From JAGOMW01 sp964644075 (GTDB lineage Bacteria > Patescibacteriota > Gracilibacteria > BD1-5 > UBA2023), in contig CAZXUQ010000001.1 of NCBI GenBank assembly GCA_964644075.1, positions 124,001 to 188,000 on the forward strand: DNA of 64,000 nucleotides, written 5' to 3'. Below, in pieces: positions 30,220 to 39,348 of the stretch. The notes below the pieces were generated by a model. It was given only the letters and a program-made list of their open reading frames with translations, did no database searches and was not told the DNA's origin. The translations under genes and the position numbers were made by a program. Positions within the stretch are counted from its first letter, which is position 1. Each line of letters starts with the position of its first letter.

Positions 30220-30846
30220 ATGAAACATATCATGCTCGTCGGGATCCAGTGATCAGGAAAATGAACACAGGCCCGAAAAATCCTCGAAAAATATCCAAGT
30301 GAATTTGTCCTCTTTGAGATGGGGGCAGAACTCAGAAAATTTGCAGCAAGTGGAACTCCCGATGGAGATCATGTGAAGTCTTTTCTCGATCAGTGACTCA
30401 AGGCTCCAACTGAATACATCATCAAACTTTCTCGCCTCTTCATAGAAAATAACAGTAAAAAACGAATTCTCATGGATGGCGCTATCAGATCAAAGGAGCA
30501 AAACGATGCTATGGAAGACGTATGGGGAGATTTTGACGTACTCTTTCTCGATCTCGATGAGGAAACTGCAGTAGAGCGACTCTGCGGTCGTCGCATCGAT
30601 CCAGTGACACAGGAGACATTCCCAGCGAGCTTCACAGGAGATACTAATCCAAAAACTGGAAACAAACTCGTCACACGCTCTGATGATACAGAAGAGGCTA
30701 TCCGAAAACGTATCGCCTGGTCAATCGGCGACACGCTCCCTCTCATCGAAGTATGGAAAAAACACGGTCACACCGTCTACGATATCGATGCGAGTGCGAG
30801 TGAAGAGGAGATCTTTGCAGAAGTGGAGAGAGCTATTAGGAATTAG
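30220..30846 (+). CDS. adk: Adenylate kinase
   Basis: Interconverts AMP, ADP and ATP. The P-loop reads GIQGSGKGTQA with two of its glycines as UGA (30250-30252, 30262-30264). GAELRKFAASGT is the AMP-binding helix region, LMDGAIRSKEQ replaces the usual DGFPR motif in a divergent form, and RRIDPVTQETF starts the LID. Length is 208 aa. It begins only 21 bp after rnpB and may share its promoter. Its TAG abuts the stop of the opposing gene. Confidence 0.85.
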
Positions 30847-31317
30847 TTAAAATAGTTCAAATGTTGTTACAAATCCAGGTGGAATTATTTTTTCCATTTC
30901 AGGAAGAGAAAGCTCTGGAGAAAACCCATCAATTCTCATGCCAATATTTGATAAACCTGCTATCCATTTAATTCAAGCGATACATACTAGCGCTGGGGGA
31001 AATACTCTAGTAAACTCTACAAGATCTTTTTGTAATAAATTCCAATCACTTGGAATTCTATCAATCATTATATTTTCCTTATTATTATTGGGCATATAAT
31101 ACCCTGCTGTTGCTTCTGCTATTTTTTCAGATAACTGCTTAGATGTTGGTCATGGATTTATACCAGTTCTCGTAAAAACGCTCAAATATCTTCGTGATCG
31201 TCTTAAAGACTCGACAGTTTCTTGAACTTCTTGAACCACGCTTCATATAGAAGGAAGGGTTGTTCGATACATAAGTCATACATCATCAAAATGACGAACA
31301 ACGATAATATTAGACAT
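30847..31317 (-). CDS. Possible histidine phosphatase superfamily protein
   Basis: A 156-aa protein starting MSNIIVVRHFDDVG. The R-H near the N-terminus after a hydrophobic strand matches the catalytic RHG motif in position, although the usual Gly is Phe. VFTRTGINPGPTSKQLSEKIAE resembles the S-x-x-x-R-x-x-Q-T-A helix of the family. The later His/Glu motifs are not obvious, so the protein may be inactive or belong elsewhere. The region is AT-rich compared with neighbours. Confidence 0.45.
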
Positions 31318-31419
31318 AGTAATTACTCGATAATAAGGTGTATATGATATAATTTATATTAATCTTGTCAAAAGTAATATAACTCTTGTCAATAACTCTG
31401 GCTTGTTTTTTTATGGTTC

Positions 31420-32655
31420 GTGCCTATCCTCATAGGATATATATTCATAAGTCGTTATCGTATAATTCGTAATTTCTATCTCCACATCCCTTTCTGTCGG
31501 CAGAAGTGTCCATATTGTAAATTTGCGTTAACACCAGTTTTTGACGAAACGAAGAAGAGGATATATATCGCGCATCTCAGGAATGAGATCAAGACATATT
31601 TTCATGATCGACCTTCTGAGACTATTTCGACCATATATTTCTGATGAGGGACACCCTCTATCCTCTCACTCGTGGAAGTCGAGGATATTCTCGATCTTTT
31701 TGGAAGAAGAAATAACGCAGAAATATCATTCGAATGCAATCCTGAAGACATAACGAGTGAGTATGTAGCAGGGCTTTTTACTCTCGGAGTCAATCGCCTC
31801 TCGATAGGTATACAGAGTCTCGATAACACGACACTGAGAGCAATCCATCGTAGCGATCAGAGTAGTATTTTTCGTGCACTTGAGAGTGTAGGTGCTGCTC
31901 TTTTGTCATCCCGAAGGGATACCTTTCAAAATCACCTTTGAGAACAAGATAAAGAAAATCTCTTAAGCAAATGAAAAAGCGATTCCTCCGCTCCGCTACA
32001 GAATGACAAAAAAAGAAAACCTATTTCGATAAATGTCGACTTTATCCTCGGACTTCCCCACCAGAAAGCATGAAAAACCCTCGAGGATATACAAGAAATC
32101 CATAAAAAATTTCCCTTCATCACCCACACGAGTGTCTACATGCTCGAGGATGGACTCTATCCGAGAGAGTGGAAAGCACACTCGATCAGTGAGACTGAGA
32201 TGGAAAGAGAGTACAGTGATATATGTTCCTATTTCAAAACTCTATGATGGCATCACTATGAAGTCTCGAGCTGGGCACGCCCTGGGTATGAGTGTCAGCA
32301 TAATCAGTGATACTGGAACCATAGCGACTCTAGAGGATTTGGTCTCTCAGCGACAAGCTATGTAGCGTGAAAACGCTGGGAAAATAGTCACTCATTTGCT
32401 GGGTATTATCGATGAGAGTACGCAAGTGAGGAAATCCTCTGAGATGTGGAAATCAAGCTCGAAAAAATTATCCATGACCTGCGGACGTTTCGCCTTTCAA
32501 ATCTCTGATATCCAAAATCACTTCTCGAAAAACTCCGGGAAAAATGATATATAGACCTCTCTGATGGAAAAATCATCCTCACTCCAGCTTGAATTTTCAG
32601 AGAAAACTCTATACTAACTTGGCTCATAGAGGAAAACAGTAAGGAGAAAATGTAA
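31420..32655 (+). CDS. hemW: HemW-like radical SAM protein with a repeat-encoded insert
   Basis: A radical SAM protein of the coproporphyrinogen III oxidase-like/HemW group, thought to be a heme chaperone. The cluster motif is HIPFCRQKCPYCKF, followed by IYFGGGTPSIL (two UGA glycines), SFECNPEDIT and GVNRLSIGIQSLD. After ALESVGAAL about 31 residues come from a palindromic repeat (31915-32007), then NVDFILGLPHQKAGKTLEDI resumes the normal fold. The frame stays open. No ATG precedes HIPFC in frame; GTG at 31420 is the best start. Confidence 0.88.
31915..32007 (+). repeat. Palindromic repeat, family 2, in frame inside hemW
   Basis: Starts GTCATCCCGAAGGGAT and ends GCTACAGAATGAC. The core AAAATCTCTTAAGCAAATG plus AAAAAGCGATTCCTCCG is identical to the intergenic copy at 63313-63415. 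In the hemW frame it contains no TAA or TAG; its two TGA triplets are read as Gly. Confidence 0.9.
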
Positions 32656-32775
32656 AAATGCTCAAAAACGAGCATATCGAGGAAAGAGAGATTTTTCGAT
32701 GGGAGTTTACTCATATGTAAATGACCGAGAAAAATCTCGAATGACGATGAAAGGCGAAGTTTTTCAGCGTTTTTC

Positions 32776-32851
32776 GCCGCCATAGCTCAGTTGGTAGAGC
32801 ATCCCCATGGTAAGGGGAAGGTCATGGGTTCGTGTCCCATTGGTGGCTCCA
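32776..32851 (+). tRNA. tRNA-Thr(GGT)
   Basis: The acceptor stem GCCGCCA pairs with TGGTGGC (one G-T pair), the D-arm is GCTCAGTTGGTAGAGC, and the anticodon stem TCCCC/GGGGA closes loop ATGGTAA, giving anticodon GGT. The T-arm contains GGTTCGTGTCC. CCA is encoded. 76 nt. Confidence 0.95.
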
Positions 32852-32867
32852 TTTATGATTAAAGAAT

Positions 32868-33047
32868 ATGCCAAACAAAGCCTCTACAGAACCTGAATGA
32901 TGAAAAAATAGATCCTCTCAATGGCCCTATGGATTTAAAGTCTCACACCAAAACACTACAACTTGAGAGAGAGTAAGAGAAGCGCTTACCTGAGACGGAA
33001 GAGATAGAAACTGAATTAAAAGACTCACGGGAAGTTCGTGGTTTTAA
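32868..33047 (+). CDS. Possible small protein, 59 aa
   Basis: An open frame from ATG to TAA with five UGA glycines, starting MPNKASTEPEGGKNRSSQWP. It fills most of the 329-bp gap between tRNA-Thr and secE, where many bacteria have rpmG, but it has none of the L33 motifs. It is polar and basic with no known domain. The frame could be open by chance given only two stop codons, so this is tentative. Confidence 0.3.
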
Positions 33048-33053
33048 AATCTT

Positions 33054-33149
33054 TTGACTTTCTCTCTTTTTCCCTATAATCAAATTATTGACATCCCCGA
33101 GAGGGGATTTTAATATGGGAATTGACGTGAAAGGGTTTTTTCATATAAT
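33054..33149 (+). promoter_or_regulatory. Three stacked promoter-like signals before secE
   Basis: P1: TTGACT (33054-33059), 15 bp, TATAAT (33075-33080). P2: TTGACA (33088-33093), 17 bp, TAATAT (33111-33116). P3: TTGACG (33122-33127), 16 bp, TATAAT (33144-33149). The P2 spacer is filled by the inverted repeat ATCCCC-GAGA-GGGGAT (33093-33108), which could be an operator or a hairpin in the P1 transcript. Confidence 0.6.
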
Positions 33150-33180
33150 TTCCGCGTTCTTTACCAGATTATTCTTTTTT

Positions 33181-33519
33181 ATGTCTAACTTTATCAAAAA
33201 CTCCCTCGAAGAGCTCGAACACGTCGTCTGGCCGACGAATGCTGAGAGTAAAAAATATATGGCGTACACTGTCGGTGTGATCGTCGTGATGGCTAGCATC
33301 CTTGCTGTGCTCGGATTTTTTATCCGTGAAGGTCTCGTAGGAGTTCGTGGCATGTTCCCTCACGATGCTATCGTGACCACTGGTACAGGATCAGATGATC
33401 TTGCTACTCGTGCTGATGTCGACGCCCTCCTAAAGAACGTCAAAACTCAATCTGGATCTGCTAGTTCAGGATCAGTAAAAGTTACTCCTCTTCCTGTAGG
33501 AACTGGTGCTAACAACTAA
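33181..33519 (+). CDS. secE: Preprotein translocase subunit SecE
   Basis: The small SecYEG subunit. The start FIKNSLEELEHVVWPTNAES contains the family's conserved E-x-x-x-V-x-W-P-T, followed by one membrane helix (TVGVIVVMASILAVLGFFI). An extra C-terminal tail of about 45 residues rich in Ser, Gly and Thr is not usual. Upstream in-frame ATGs exist but would add residues without family resemblance, so 33181 is chosen. nusG follows 28 bp later, the normal order. Confidence 0.9.
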   Translation: MSNFIKNSLEELEHVVWPTNAESKKYMAYTVGVIVVMASILAVLGFFIREGLVGVRGMFPHDAIVTTGTGSDDLATRADVDALLKNVKTQSGSASSGSVKVTPLPVGTGANN

Positions 33520-33547
33520 ATCTTACTCTCAACTCATAATAATTTCT

Positions 33548-34099
33548 ATGTTCGATTTTTCTACAAAACCTGCCTGAGAATGGTACGTCATCCGTGTCAT
33601 CTCTGGAACAGAAGAAAATGTCCGCCAATCCCTCATGCAGCGACGTGAAGCATTTGGTCTGGAAAACTATATCCTCGATGTATTCGTCCCGACGCACGAT
33701 GCTGTATCTGTCCGATCAGGTGGCAAAAAAGTAACTCGCAAAAAAAATATCTTCCCAGGATATATCCTCGTACAGATGATCGTCACCAACGAGTCATGGT
33801 ATATCGTGCGTAATACTCCAAATGTGACAGGATTTCTCGGTGCTGGTACGGTACCAGTCCCAGTCAGTGGAGCCGAACTGGACCAACTCAAGGGAATACT
33901 CACAGAAAAGAGCGAAGAATACAAGACTGACATGCAAGTAGGTGACTATGTCACGGTAAAAGATGGACCATTTGAATGAAGTGAAGGAAAAATCATCGAA
34001 CTCAATGCGAGCAAAGGTCTCGTCAAGATCATGATCAACCTTCTCGGACGAGACACTCCAGTCGAGATCGAGTTCGCCAGCGTCAAAACCAAGAAATAA
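33548..34099 (+). CDS. nusG: Transcription termination/antitermination protein NusG
   Basis: Binds RNA polymerase and links it to Rho or ribosomes. The NGN domain starts GEWYVIRVISGTEENVRQSL and has NIFPGYILVQM and RNTPNVTGFLG. The KOW motif reads GDYVTVKDGPFEGSEGKIIE, whose Gly after PFE is UGA. Length 183 aa is normal. It follows secE in the classic secE-nusG pair, but no ribosomal rplK follows; a different gene comes next. Confidence 0.95.
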
Positions 34100-34109
34100 T
34101 CCTCTCATC

Positions 34110-34898
34110 ATGCGCATCGCACTGATACTTCTCTCCATTCTTGCTCTTGTATTTATCGGAAGTATTTCCTGGTCACTTTTGAGCCAGGATGGATGACTGA
34201 TAACCAAAAAAATCTCGACATCCGTCGATACAACGACAGAGGCATACTGGAGAAATCAGATAAAAACAGAAGAAAAAATAGAAAAACTCACAGCACTCGT
34301 AGAAGATATCGCTAAAAAAAATGGAACTCTCCCCTCTGAGGCTGGAGAGGCACAGAGTGGACAGACAACAAATACCGAAACATCTCGAAATATCGTGAAA
34401 ATCTCTGGAAAACTCCTCTCGCTCCTCATGCCGACAGTGACACCATCACTTACTGAAAATACTGATATATTTTGACTTCATATCTTCGATAAGAGTATGG
34501 AATACTCTGTCTACGATGACGCCAAGCTCTCACTCCGCATCACTCCGATCAATATCCCCTACGACACGCTCATAAAAAACATGTACGCCCTTGGTGGAAG
34601 TGTCTACAGTGTCAACGAGACAAAATCATTTCCATTTCGAAGCTTTTACCTCAATCCACCAAAATCTGACACTCTTGCTCGTCTCGTGATAGAAATGGAG
34701 TGACAATCCATCGCTCTCGAAATACCAAAAACAAAATTTAGCATACTGAAAGATCTCCTTCTCGGAAAAACTACACCGCCAAAAACCACAACCGTGACAA
34801 AAACTCCCCCTGTCACAAACCAGACGAAAACACTCACTGGATCAACAAAAACCACGACCGGATCACTGAAAACGGTAACCGGATCAATACAAAGATAA
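34110..34898 (+). CDS. Membrane-anchored hypothetical protein with Thr-rich tail
   Basis: A 262-aa protein with an N-terminal membrane anchor (ALILLSILALVFIGSISW). A coiled segment follows (IKTEEKIEKLTALVEDIAKK), then a mixed alpha/beta middle domain (about 110-210). The C-terminal tail repeats T-K-T and L-T-G-S units (KTLTGSTKTTTGSLKTVTGS). It probably faces outward. No family is recognised. It lies in the block between nusG and greA. Confidence 0.6.
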
Positions 34899-34934
34899 TT
34901 TTCTTACACTCCTTAATCCCCTAATCTCTTTCCT

Positions 34935-35417
34935 ATGGCTAACAAAAAAATCCTCCTCACTCGTGAAGGTCTCGCAGAACTCACAGAAGAACTCCGTCAC
35001 CTGCGTGAAGAAAAACGTGTCGATATCGCCGAGAAGCTCAAGGAAGCTATCTCCTATGGTGACCTCTCCGAAAATGCTGAGTACCAAGAAGCTCGTGATG
35101 AACAAGCACAAGTGGAACTCCGTATAGCTGAGCTCGAGGAACTCCTCAAAGTCGGGAATTATGATCTCATCGATGATGAGAAAGGAGGAAAAAAGAAAAA
35201 ATCTGGTATCAACGTCGGAAGTACAGTCAGTCTCGAAAGTGAGAAAGAAAAAACTGAATATACGATCGTCGGTTCTCAGGAAGCAAATATTTTCGAAAAT
35301 AAGATATCCAATGAATCTCCTATCGGACGCGCTCTGATCGGAAAAAATACTGGTGACACAGTAAAAGTGACATCCCCATCAGGATCGAAAGAATACACGA
35401 TCCTCGCTGTAAAATAA
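34935..35417 (+). CDS. greA: Transcription elongation factor GreA
   Basis: Rescues backtracked RNA polymerase by stimulating transcript cleavage. It has the N-terminal coiled coil with the tip motif GDLSENAEYQEARDEQ, which carries the two acidic residues, and the FKBP-like C-terminal domain with ESPIGRALIGKNTGDTVKV. 160 aa, normal length, and no UGA codons. The next gene starts one base after its stop codon. Confidence 0.95.
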   Translation: MANKKILLTREGLAELTEELRHLREEKRVDIAEKLKEAISYGDLSENAEYQEARDEQAQVELRIAELEELLKVGNYDLIDDEKGGKKKKSGINVGSTVSLESEKEKTEYTIVGSQEANIFENKISNESPIGRALIGKNTGDTVKVTSPSGSKEYTILAVK

Positions 35418-35418
35418 T

Positions 35419-35850
35419 ATGAGTTTTAACACCTACTTCATTCACGATTTTTTTCTCACGTATACGATAGCTGTACCATTTGCAGCGCTTCTTTTCGCGA
35501 TCATCATGAAGGGGTGTATCCACTGGCTCAAAGGCAGATTTACTGTAGCGAAAATGTTTGGAAGTGGAGGGATGCCATCAGCACACTCTACATTTGTCGT
35601 ATCACTAGCTGCTGCTATGTGAGTAAAGTATGGTCCTTTTAGTGACTATTTTCTCATGGCTCTGGTCTTCTCGATCATCATCATCTATGACGCGATGAAT
35701 GTCCGCTATCAGGCATGACTCCATGCAAAGGCCCTCAATGAAATATCAAGCTCAAAAGACCTCAATGAATCTATCGGACACACTCCACTCGAGGCAATCG
35801 TAGGTGGAATTATCGGATTTCTTACTGCTGCAGTCCTTCTCGGGATATAA
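35419..35850 (+). CDS. Divergent PAP2 family protein (YuiD/DUF212)
   Basis: A 143-aa membrane protein with about four helices. The DUF212 signature is FGSGGMPSAHSTFVVSLAAA, containing S-A-H of an acid phosphatase-like site, followed by IIIIYDAMNVRYQAGLHAKALN, also conserved in the family. Members are thought to be lipid or undecaprenyl-phosphate phosphatases, but this is unproven. It is packed tightly between greA and rlmN (2 bp before rlmN). Confidence 0.85.
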
Positions 35851-35852
35851 AT

Positions 35853-36956
35853 ATGTTCTCTATTCACGACGAAAAAAGCATTATCGACCTCTTTGAAAAA
35901 AATGGGCACAAGCGATTTCGCTATGCTCAGCTGGAAAACGCGATCTATAAAAATCTCGTTACCGATTTCGAAAAGATCGATACCCTCCCGAAAGATATCC
36001 GTGAACTCCTCAGAGAAAACTGTTTTTACAATAGTCTCACTATCCATAGCGAGATAACCAGCGATGACGGTCAGACGACCAAGTTTCTCTTTAAAACAAG
36101 CGATGATAAGATGATCGAAGCGGTGATCATGCGTCATCTTTCGGGGCGCAATACCCTCTGTGTCTCTTGTCAGGCAGGATGTCCGATGGCGTGCAGTTTT
36201 TGCGCGACAGGGAAACTCGGACTTATCCGAAATCTCGAGTTCTACGAGATCATAGACCAGATCATGATCGCCGATCTCCTCCTCGCAAAAGAAGACAAAA
36301 AAATCCGAAATATCGTCTACATGGGTATGGGAGAACCGATGCTCAACTATGATAATGTCGCAGAAAGTATACGCATCGCGGGTGGACAGAAAAAACTCGA
36401 CCTCTCAAACCGTCGTATCACGATATCGACGTGCGGGATCGTCCCAGGTATCCTTCGTCTCGCAGAGGATTTTCCCCAGGTATCACTCGCGATCTCTCTC
36501 CACGCGCCCAACGACGAGGCTCGCAAACGTATCATGCCAGTGGAGAACACCTACCCGATCGACAAACTCATGGAGGCACTCGATACCTATGTCGAGAAGA
36601 CCAATAAACGCGTTTTCTATGAGTATATTATGATCGCTGGAGTGACGGATCGTCCTGAATATGCTCATGAGCTCGCAGATCTCCTCAGGTGAAAACTCGC
36701 ACATGTGAATTTTATTCCCTATAATCCAGGTGAAGGGATTATGGGAACAGGATTCCAGCCGACATCCAAGATCATGATCAAAAAATTCCAGGACACACTC
36801 GATAAAGCAGGAGTCCCATCGACCGTACGGCATACTATGGGAGATGATATCGATGCAGCCTGTGGTCAACTCGCACTTAAAGAAGAGTGAAAATCCCTCG
36901 CTGAAGAGGAAGGCAAAGGCATGAGAAAGCTCGTGGAGGGGTATTGGCAGAAATAA
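35853..36956 (+). CDS. rlmN: 23S rRNA/tRNA adenine-C2 methyltransferase RlmN
   Basis: A radical SAM enzyme that methylates A2503 of 23S rRNA and A37 of some tRNAs. The cluster motif is CPMACSFCATG, preceded by TLCVSCQAGC. VYMGMGEPMLNYDNV, VSLAISLHAPND and EYIMIAGVTD are all family motifs, and the methyl-carrying Cys region is present at the C-terminal end (IDAACGQL). 367 aa. It is co-oriented with greA and the PAP2-like gene. Confidence 0.95.
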
Positions 36957-36960
36957 TTTA

Positions 36961-36988
36961 TTTGAATTCCCCTATTTTTCCGTATAAT
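36961..36988 (+). promoter_or_regulatory. Promoter of the TPR gene, nearly leaderless
   Basis: TTTGAA (36961-36966), 16 bp, TATAAT (36983-36988). The start codon is at 36995, only 6 bp beyond the -10 box, so transcription should begin at or next to the ATG. Confidence 0.6.
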
Positions 36989-36994
36989 CATCCT

Positions 36995-37534
36995 ATGATT
37001 ATCGAACTTCTTATCAAAGACATCGAAGCAAAAAAAGGAGAAAACAATTACCAAGAAGCCAAAAAAATGGCTATGGAGTGACTTAAGTCTCACACTGACG
37101 ACTATCGTCTCTATGAGGAGCTCGCAGATATCCATCTCTTCGAGGGAGATCTCGAGAAGGCAAGCGAAGTCCTCTCTATTGCTCGTGAGCTCCACCCAGA
37201 GAGTGGTACTGGTATGTATCTCGATGGATATATTTCGACCGCTCGTGGAGAGTTCGATCGTGCTATAGAGATCCTCTCGGTGGCCAATAAAAACCTCCCA
37301 AACAACGCAGAAATCCTGCGAAATCTCGGATGGGCATATGTGATGAAGGGTGAAGTGGCAAAATGAGCCTCTCTCCTCCGTCGTGCTCATACTCTCGCTC
37401 CTGATGAACCTATGATTATCAATGATCTGGCTGTCGCACTCATCGCTCTCGGTGATGAGCAGGGGGCGCGAGAAATCCTTGCAACCCTCGGAGAAGCTGA
37501 TCTCGTCGATATTATCAAATCAACTCAACCCTAG
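36995..37534 (+). CDS. Tetratricopeptide repeat protein
   Basis: A 179-aa soluble protein made of helical pairs. Several TPR units are visible, for example HLFEGDLEKASEVLSIAREL, ARGEFDRAIEILSVANKNLP and LGWAYVMKGEVAKGASLLRRA, with the usual W/G-Y/A-P pattern. Such proteins act as assembly or binding platforms; a partner is not evident. It has its own promoter and is followed one base after its stop by the YceD-like gene. Confidence 0.8.
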
Positions 37535-37535
37535 T

Positions 37536-37889
37536 ATGTTTCGTATTTCTGTCGCTGACCTCTTATCGAGTTACAGTGGTGACTCGAAGTCATTTTCTTT
37601 TTCTGGAGAGATCCCTGATGGATATATGGAGGATCTTCGTTTTACTGCGCCACTTGAGTTTCGTATCGAGATCATCGCACTCGATGATGGTGTAGATGTC
37701 ATATTCGAACAGCTCTCTACCACTGTCATCTACGATGGGAAAAAACACTCTATATCCCTCGAAAAGTTCGAACGTCAGTGGAAAACTCGCATCGATCCAC
37801 TCGATCCAGATGATATCCGTCGCATCGAGGCAGACTCGATCGATCTCACCCCAGTACTCAGGGAGGAGATTATTATGGCAACATTTTAA
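37536..37889 (+). CDS. YceD/DUF177-like protein
   Basis: A 117-aa acidic protein. FRFTAPLEFRIEII-type strands, DVIFEQLSTTVIYDG and a C-terminal acidic block with ID and DLTPVLREEIIMA follow the layout of DUF177, which elsewhere sits directly before rpmF and takes part in 23S rRNA and L32 handling. Here no rpmF follows; the cysteine pair of the family is missing. The end overlaps the opposing femAB stop by 4 bp. Confidence 0.65.
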   Translation: MFRISVADLLSSYSGDSKSFSFSGEIPDGYMEDLRFTAPLEFRIEIIALDDGVDVIFEQLSTTVIYDGKKHSISLEKFERQWKTRIDPLDPDDIRRIEADSIDLTPVLREEIIMATF

Positions 37890-38806
37890 AATATTTTCTT
37901 TATAGTTCTCATGAAGAGGAACACTCGGTATTTCCACGATAGTGGGAAGACCGTTTTTTTTCAGAGAAACATCACCTCTCAGCCAAATTTCTCCTTAAAG
38001 GACGATACTCACGCAAGATGTGTATCACTCCCGTCTGGTGGCATCACTCCGAGAAAATCATAAACCTGACATCACCTCGTCTTACCCTCCATGATGGCAT
38101 GCCACTGGAGGAGATACGGTGCCATATGCTTGCGCTCCTCACTCGATGATGTCGATGCGCCATAGTAGTAGATCACCGTCTCACCCGAGTAGACAAATAT
38201 ACCGGCCGCGATCACGCGTCAGTCACGCCTCGCAAAGTAAAGTCCTCAAGCATCCTGCTGATCGAGGACAGAGAGAAATGTAGTATAGTAATCTCGACTA
38301 TTTCCATGAAACTCATCACGAGCGAGCGTCTCTCAGAGGAGATCCATCCAGATATCAAGGTTCTCCTCTGTGGGAGGGACCTTTTCGATCATGACTCATC
38401 GTTTTTCTGCGAGGCGGATATTATATCTCCCTTTTTCATGCATGTTTGCGAGGATGGTATCCAGTGACTCTCTGAGGTCGATGACACGTGTCCATGGCTC
38501 GAGAAAATGTCGATACGGCTTTTTTTCGAGAATTCACCCCTCTCAGATATATTCGATCTGCCAGTAGAGTGCTCATTCTTTCCTGATTTCTCGAGCGATA
38601 TGCAGGATATCCTCACTCGAAATACTCTCTGGATCCACTCCGAGGGAAAAACCTGCACACATACCGAGTCCGATGTTTCGGATTTCTACGAGGAGTTCTC
38701 AGTGACTCGTGGGGAAATTGAGGACTTTTCTCGCCTGTCATGAAGTCTCGAGGATCTCTCCCCAGAGACGAGTCTGCCAAAATGTCGGATACGAAAAGGA
38801 AACCAT
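37886..38806 (-). CDS. FemAB/FemX-like peptidyltransferase (GNAT fold)
   Basis: A 306-aa protein of the FemABX group, which uses aminoacyl-tRNA to add amino acids to the peptidoglycan peptide. FWQTRLWGEILE begins the first GNAT-like domain, and MHEKGRYNIRLAEKRGV is the hallmark of the family (K-x-R-x-x-I-x-x-A). YYYGASTSSSEERKHMAPYLLQW belongs to the second domain, as does FKEKFGG near the C-terminus. The start at 38806 lacks a Shine-Dalgarno. The amino acid donor is unknown; Gly, Ser or Ala are usual. Confidence 0.85.
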
Positions 38807-38859
38807 ATGAAAAAAGTCTATCCAAAAATGAGGAAAAGAAAAGAAAAAGATGAGAATAC

Positions 38860-38888
38860 TTGCATGAAAGAGAAAAACCTGCTATAAT
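38860..38888 (+). promoter_or_regulatory. Promoter of the STAS gene
   Basis: TTGCAT (38860-38865), 17-bp spacer, TATAAT (38883-38888). The leader of about 55 nt has no clear Shine-Dalgarno. Confidence 0.7.
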
Positions 38889-38950
38889 TCCCCTATATTA
38901 GATACTCTGGCTTTGCCTCGTAACTAAAACCTAATCCTAAATATCTGCTT

Positions 38951-39307
38951 ATGCTTACTCAGCTCGAAGTCAAGAAATCCGTTACCAATACTGGTGTAAA
39001 AGTGTTTTCTTTTCACGGAGAACTCGATGAAACCAATGTCGACTCCACCTTTCCAAATATCATCGCTGATATCGGGGATTTCAATAAAACTCGTACACTT
39101 TTTAACTTCGGTGAGCTCCACTATCTCAACTCGAAATCTATCGGGTATATCGCTGATACTGCTCAGCGAAGTGAGGATGGGGGAGGGAAATTTGCTCTCT
39201 GCTGTCTCACGAGTGAGGTCCAGGATACACTCGAACTCGTCGGTATCACCAATATCATCCCCGTCTACGAGACGGAGGACACAGCTCTGGTCGAACTGAG
39301 CAAGTAG
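38951..39307 (+). CDS. STAS domain protein (anti-sigma factor antagonist-like)
   Basis: A 118-aa single-domain protein. VKVFSFHGELDETNVDSTFP is the first strand-helix unit of SpoIIAA-type STAS domains, and TRTLFNFGELHYLNSKSIGY carries the place where SpoIIAA has its phosphorylated Ser (here N-S-K-S-I-G). The C-terminal helices follow (EVQDTLELVGITNIIPVY). No anti-sigma kinase or sigma factor is nearby. It has its own promoter. Confidence 0.8.
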   Translation: MLTQLEVKKSVTNTGVKVFSFHGELDETNVDSTFPNIIADIGDFNKTRTLFNFGELHYLNSKSIGYIADTAQRSEDGGGKFALCCLTSEVQDTLELVGITNIIPVYETEDTALVELSK

Positions 39308-39313
39308 AAATAC

Positions 39314-39340
39314 TTGCTTTTTTTAAAATTAGTGTAAAAT
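39314..39340 (+). promoter_or_regulatory. Promoter of the lysozyme-like gene
   Basis: TTGCTT (39314-39319), 15-bp spacer, TAAAAT (39335-39340). The start codon is at 39349, again with almost no leader. Confidence 0.55.
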
Positions 39341-39348
39341 AAATACAT

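Noticed and set aside
32658..32675. ATGCTC/GAGCAT hairpin after hemW as a terminator.
   Set aside because: On the hemW strand no T run follows it; only the minus strand has a T run and no leftward gene is seen there, so it was not listed.
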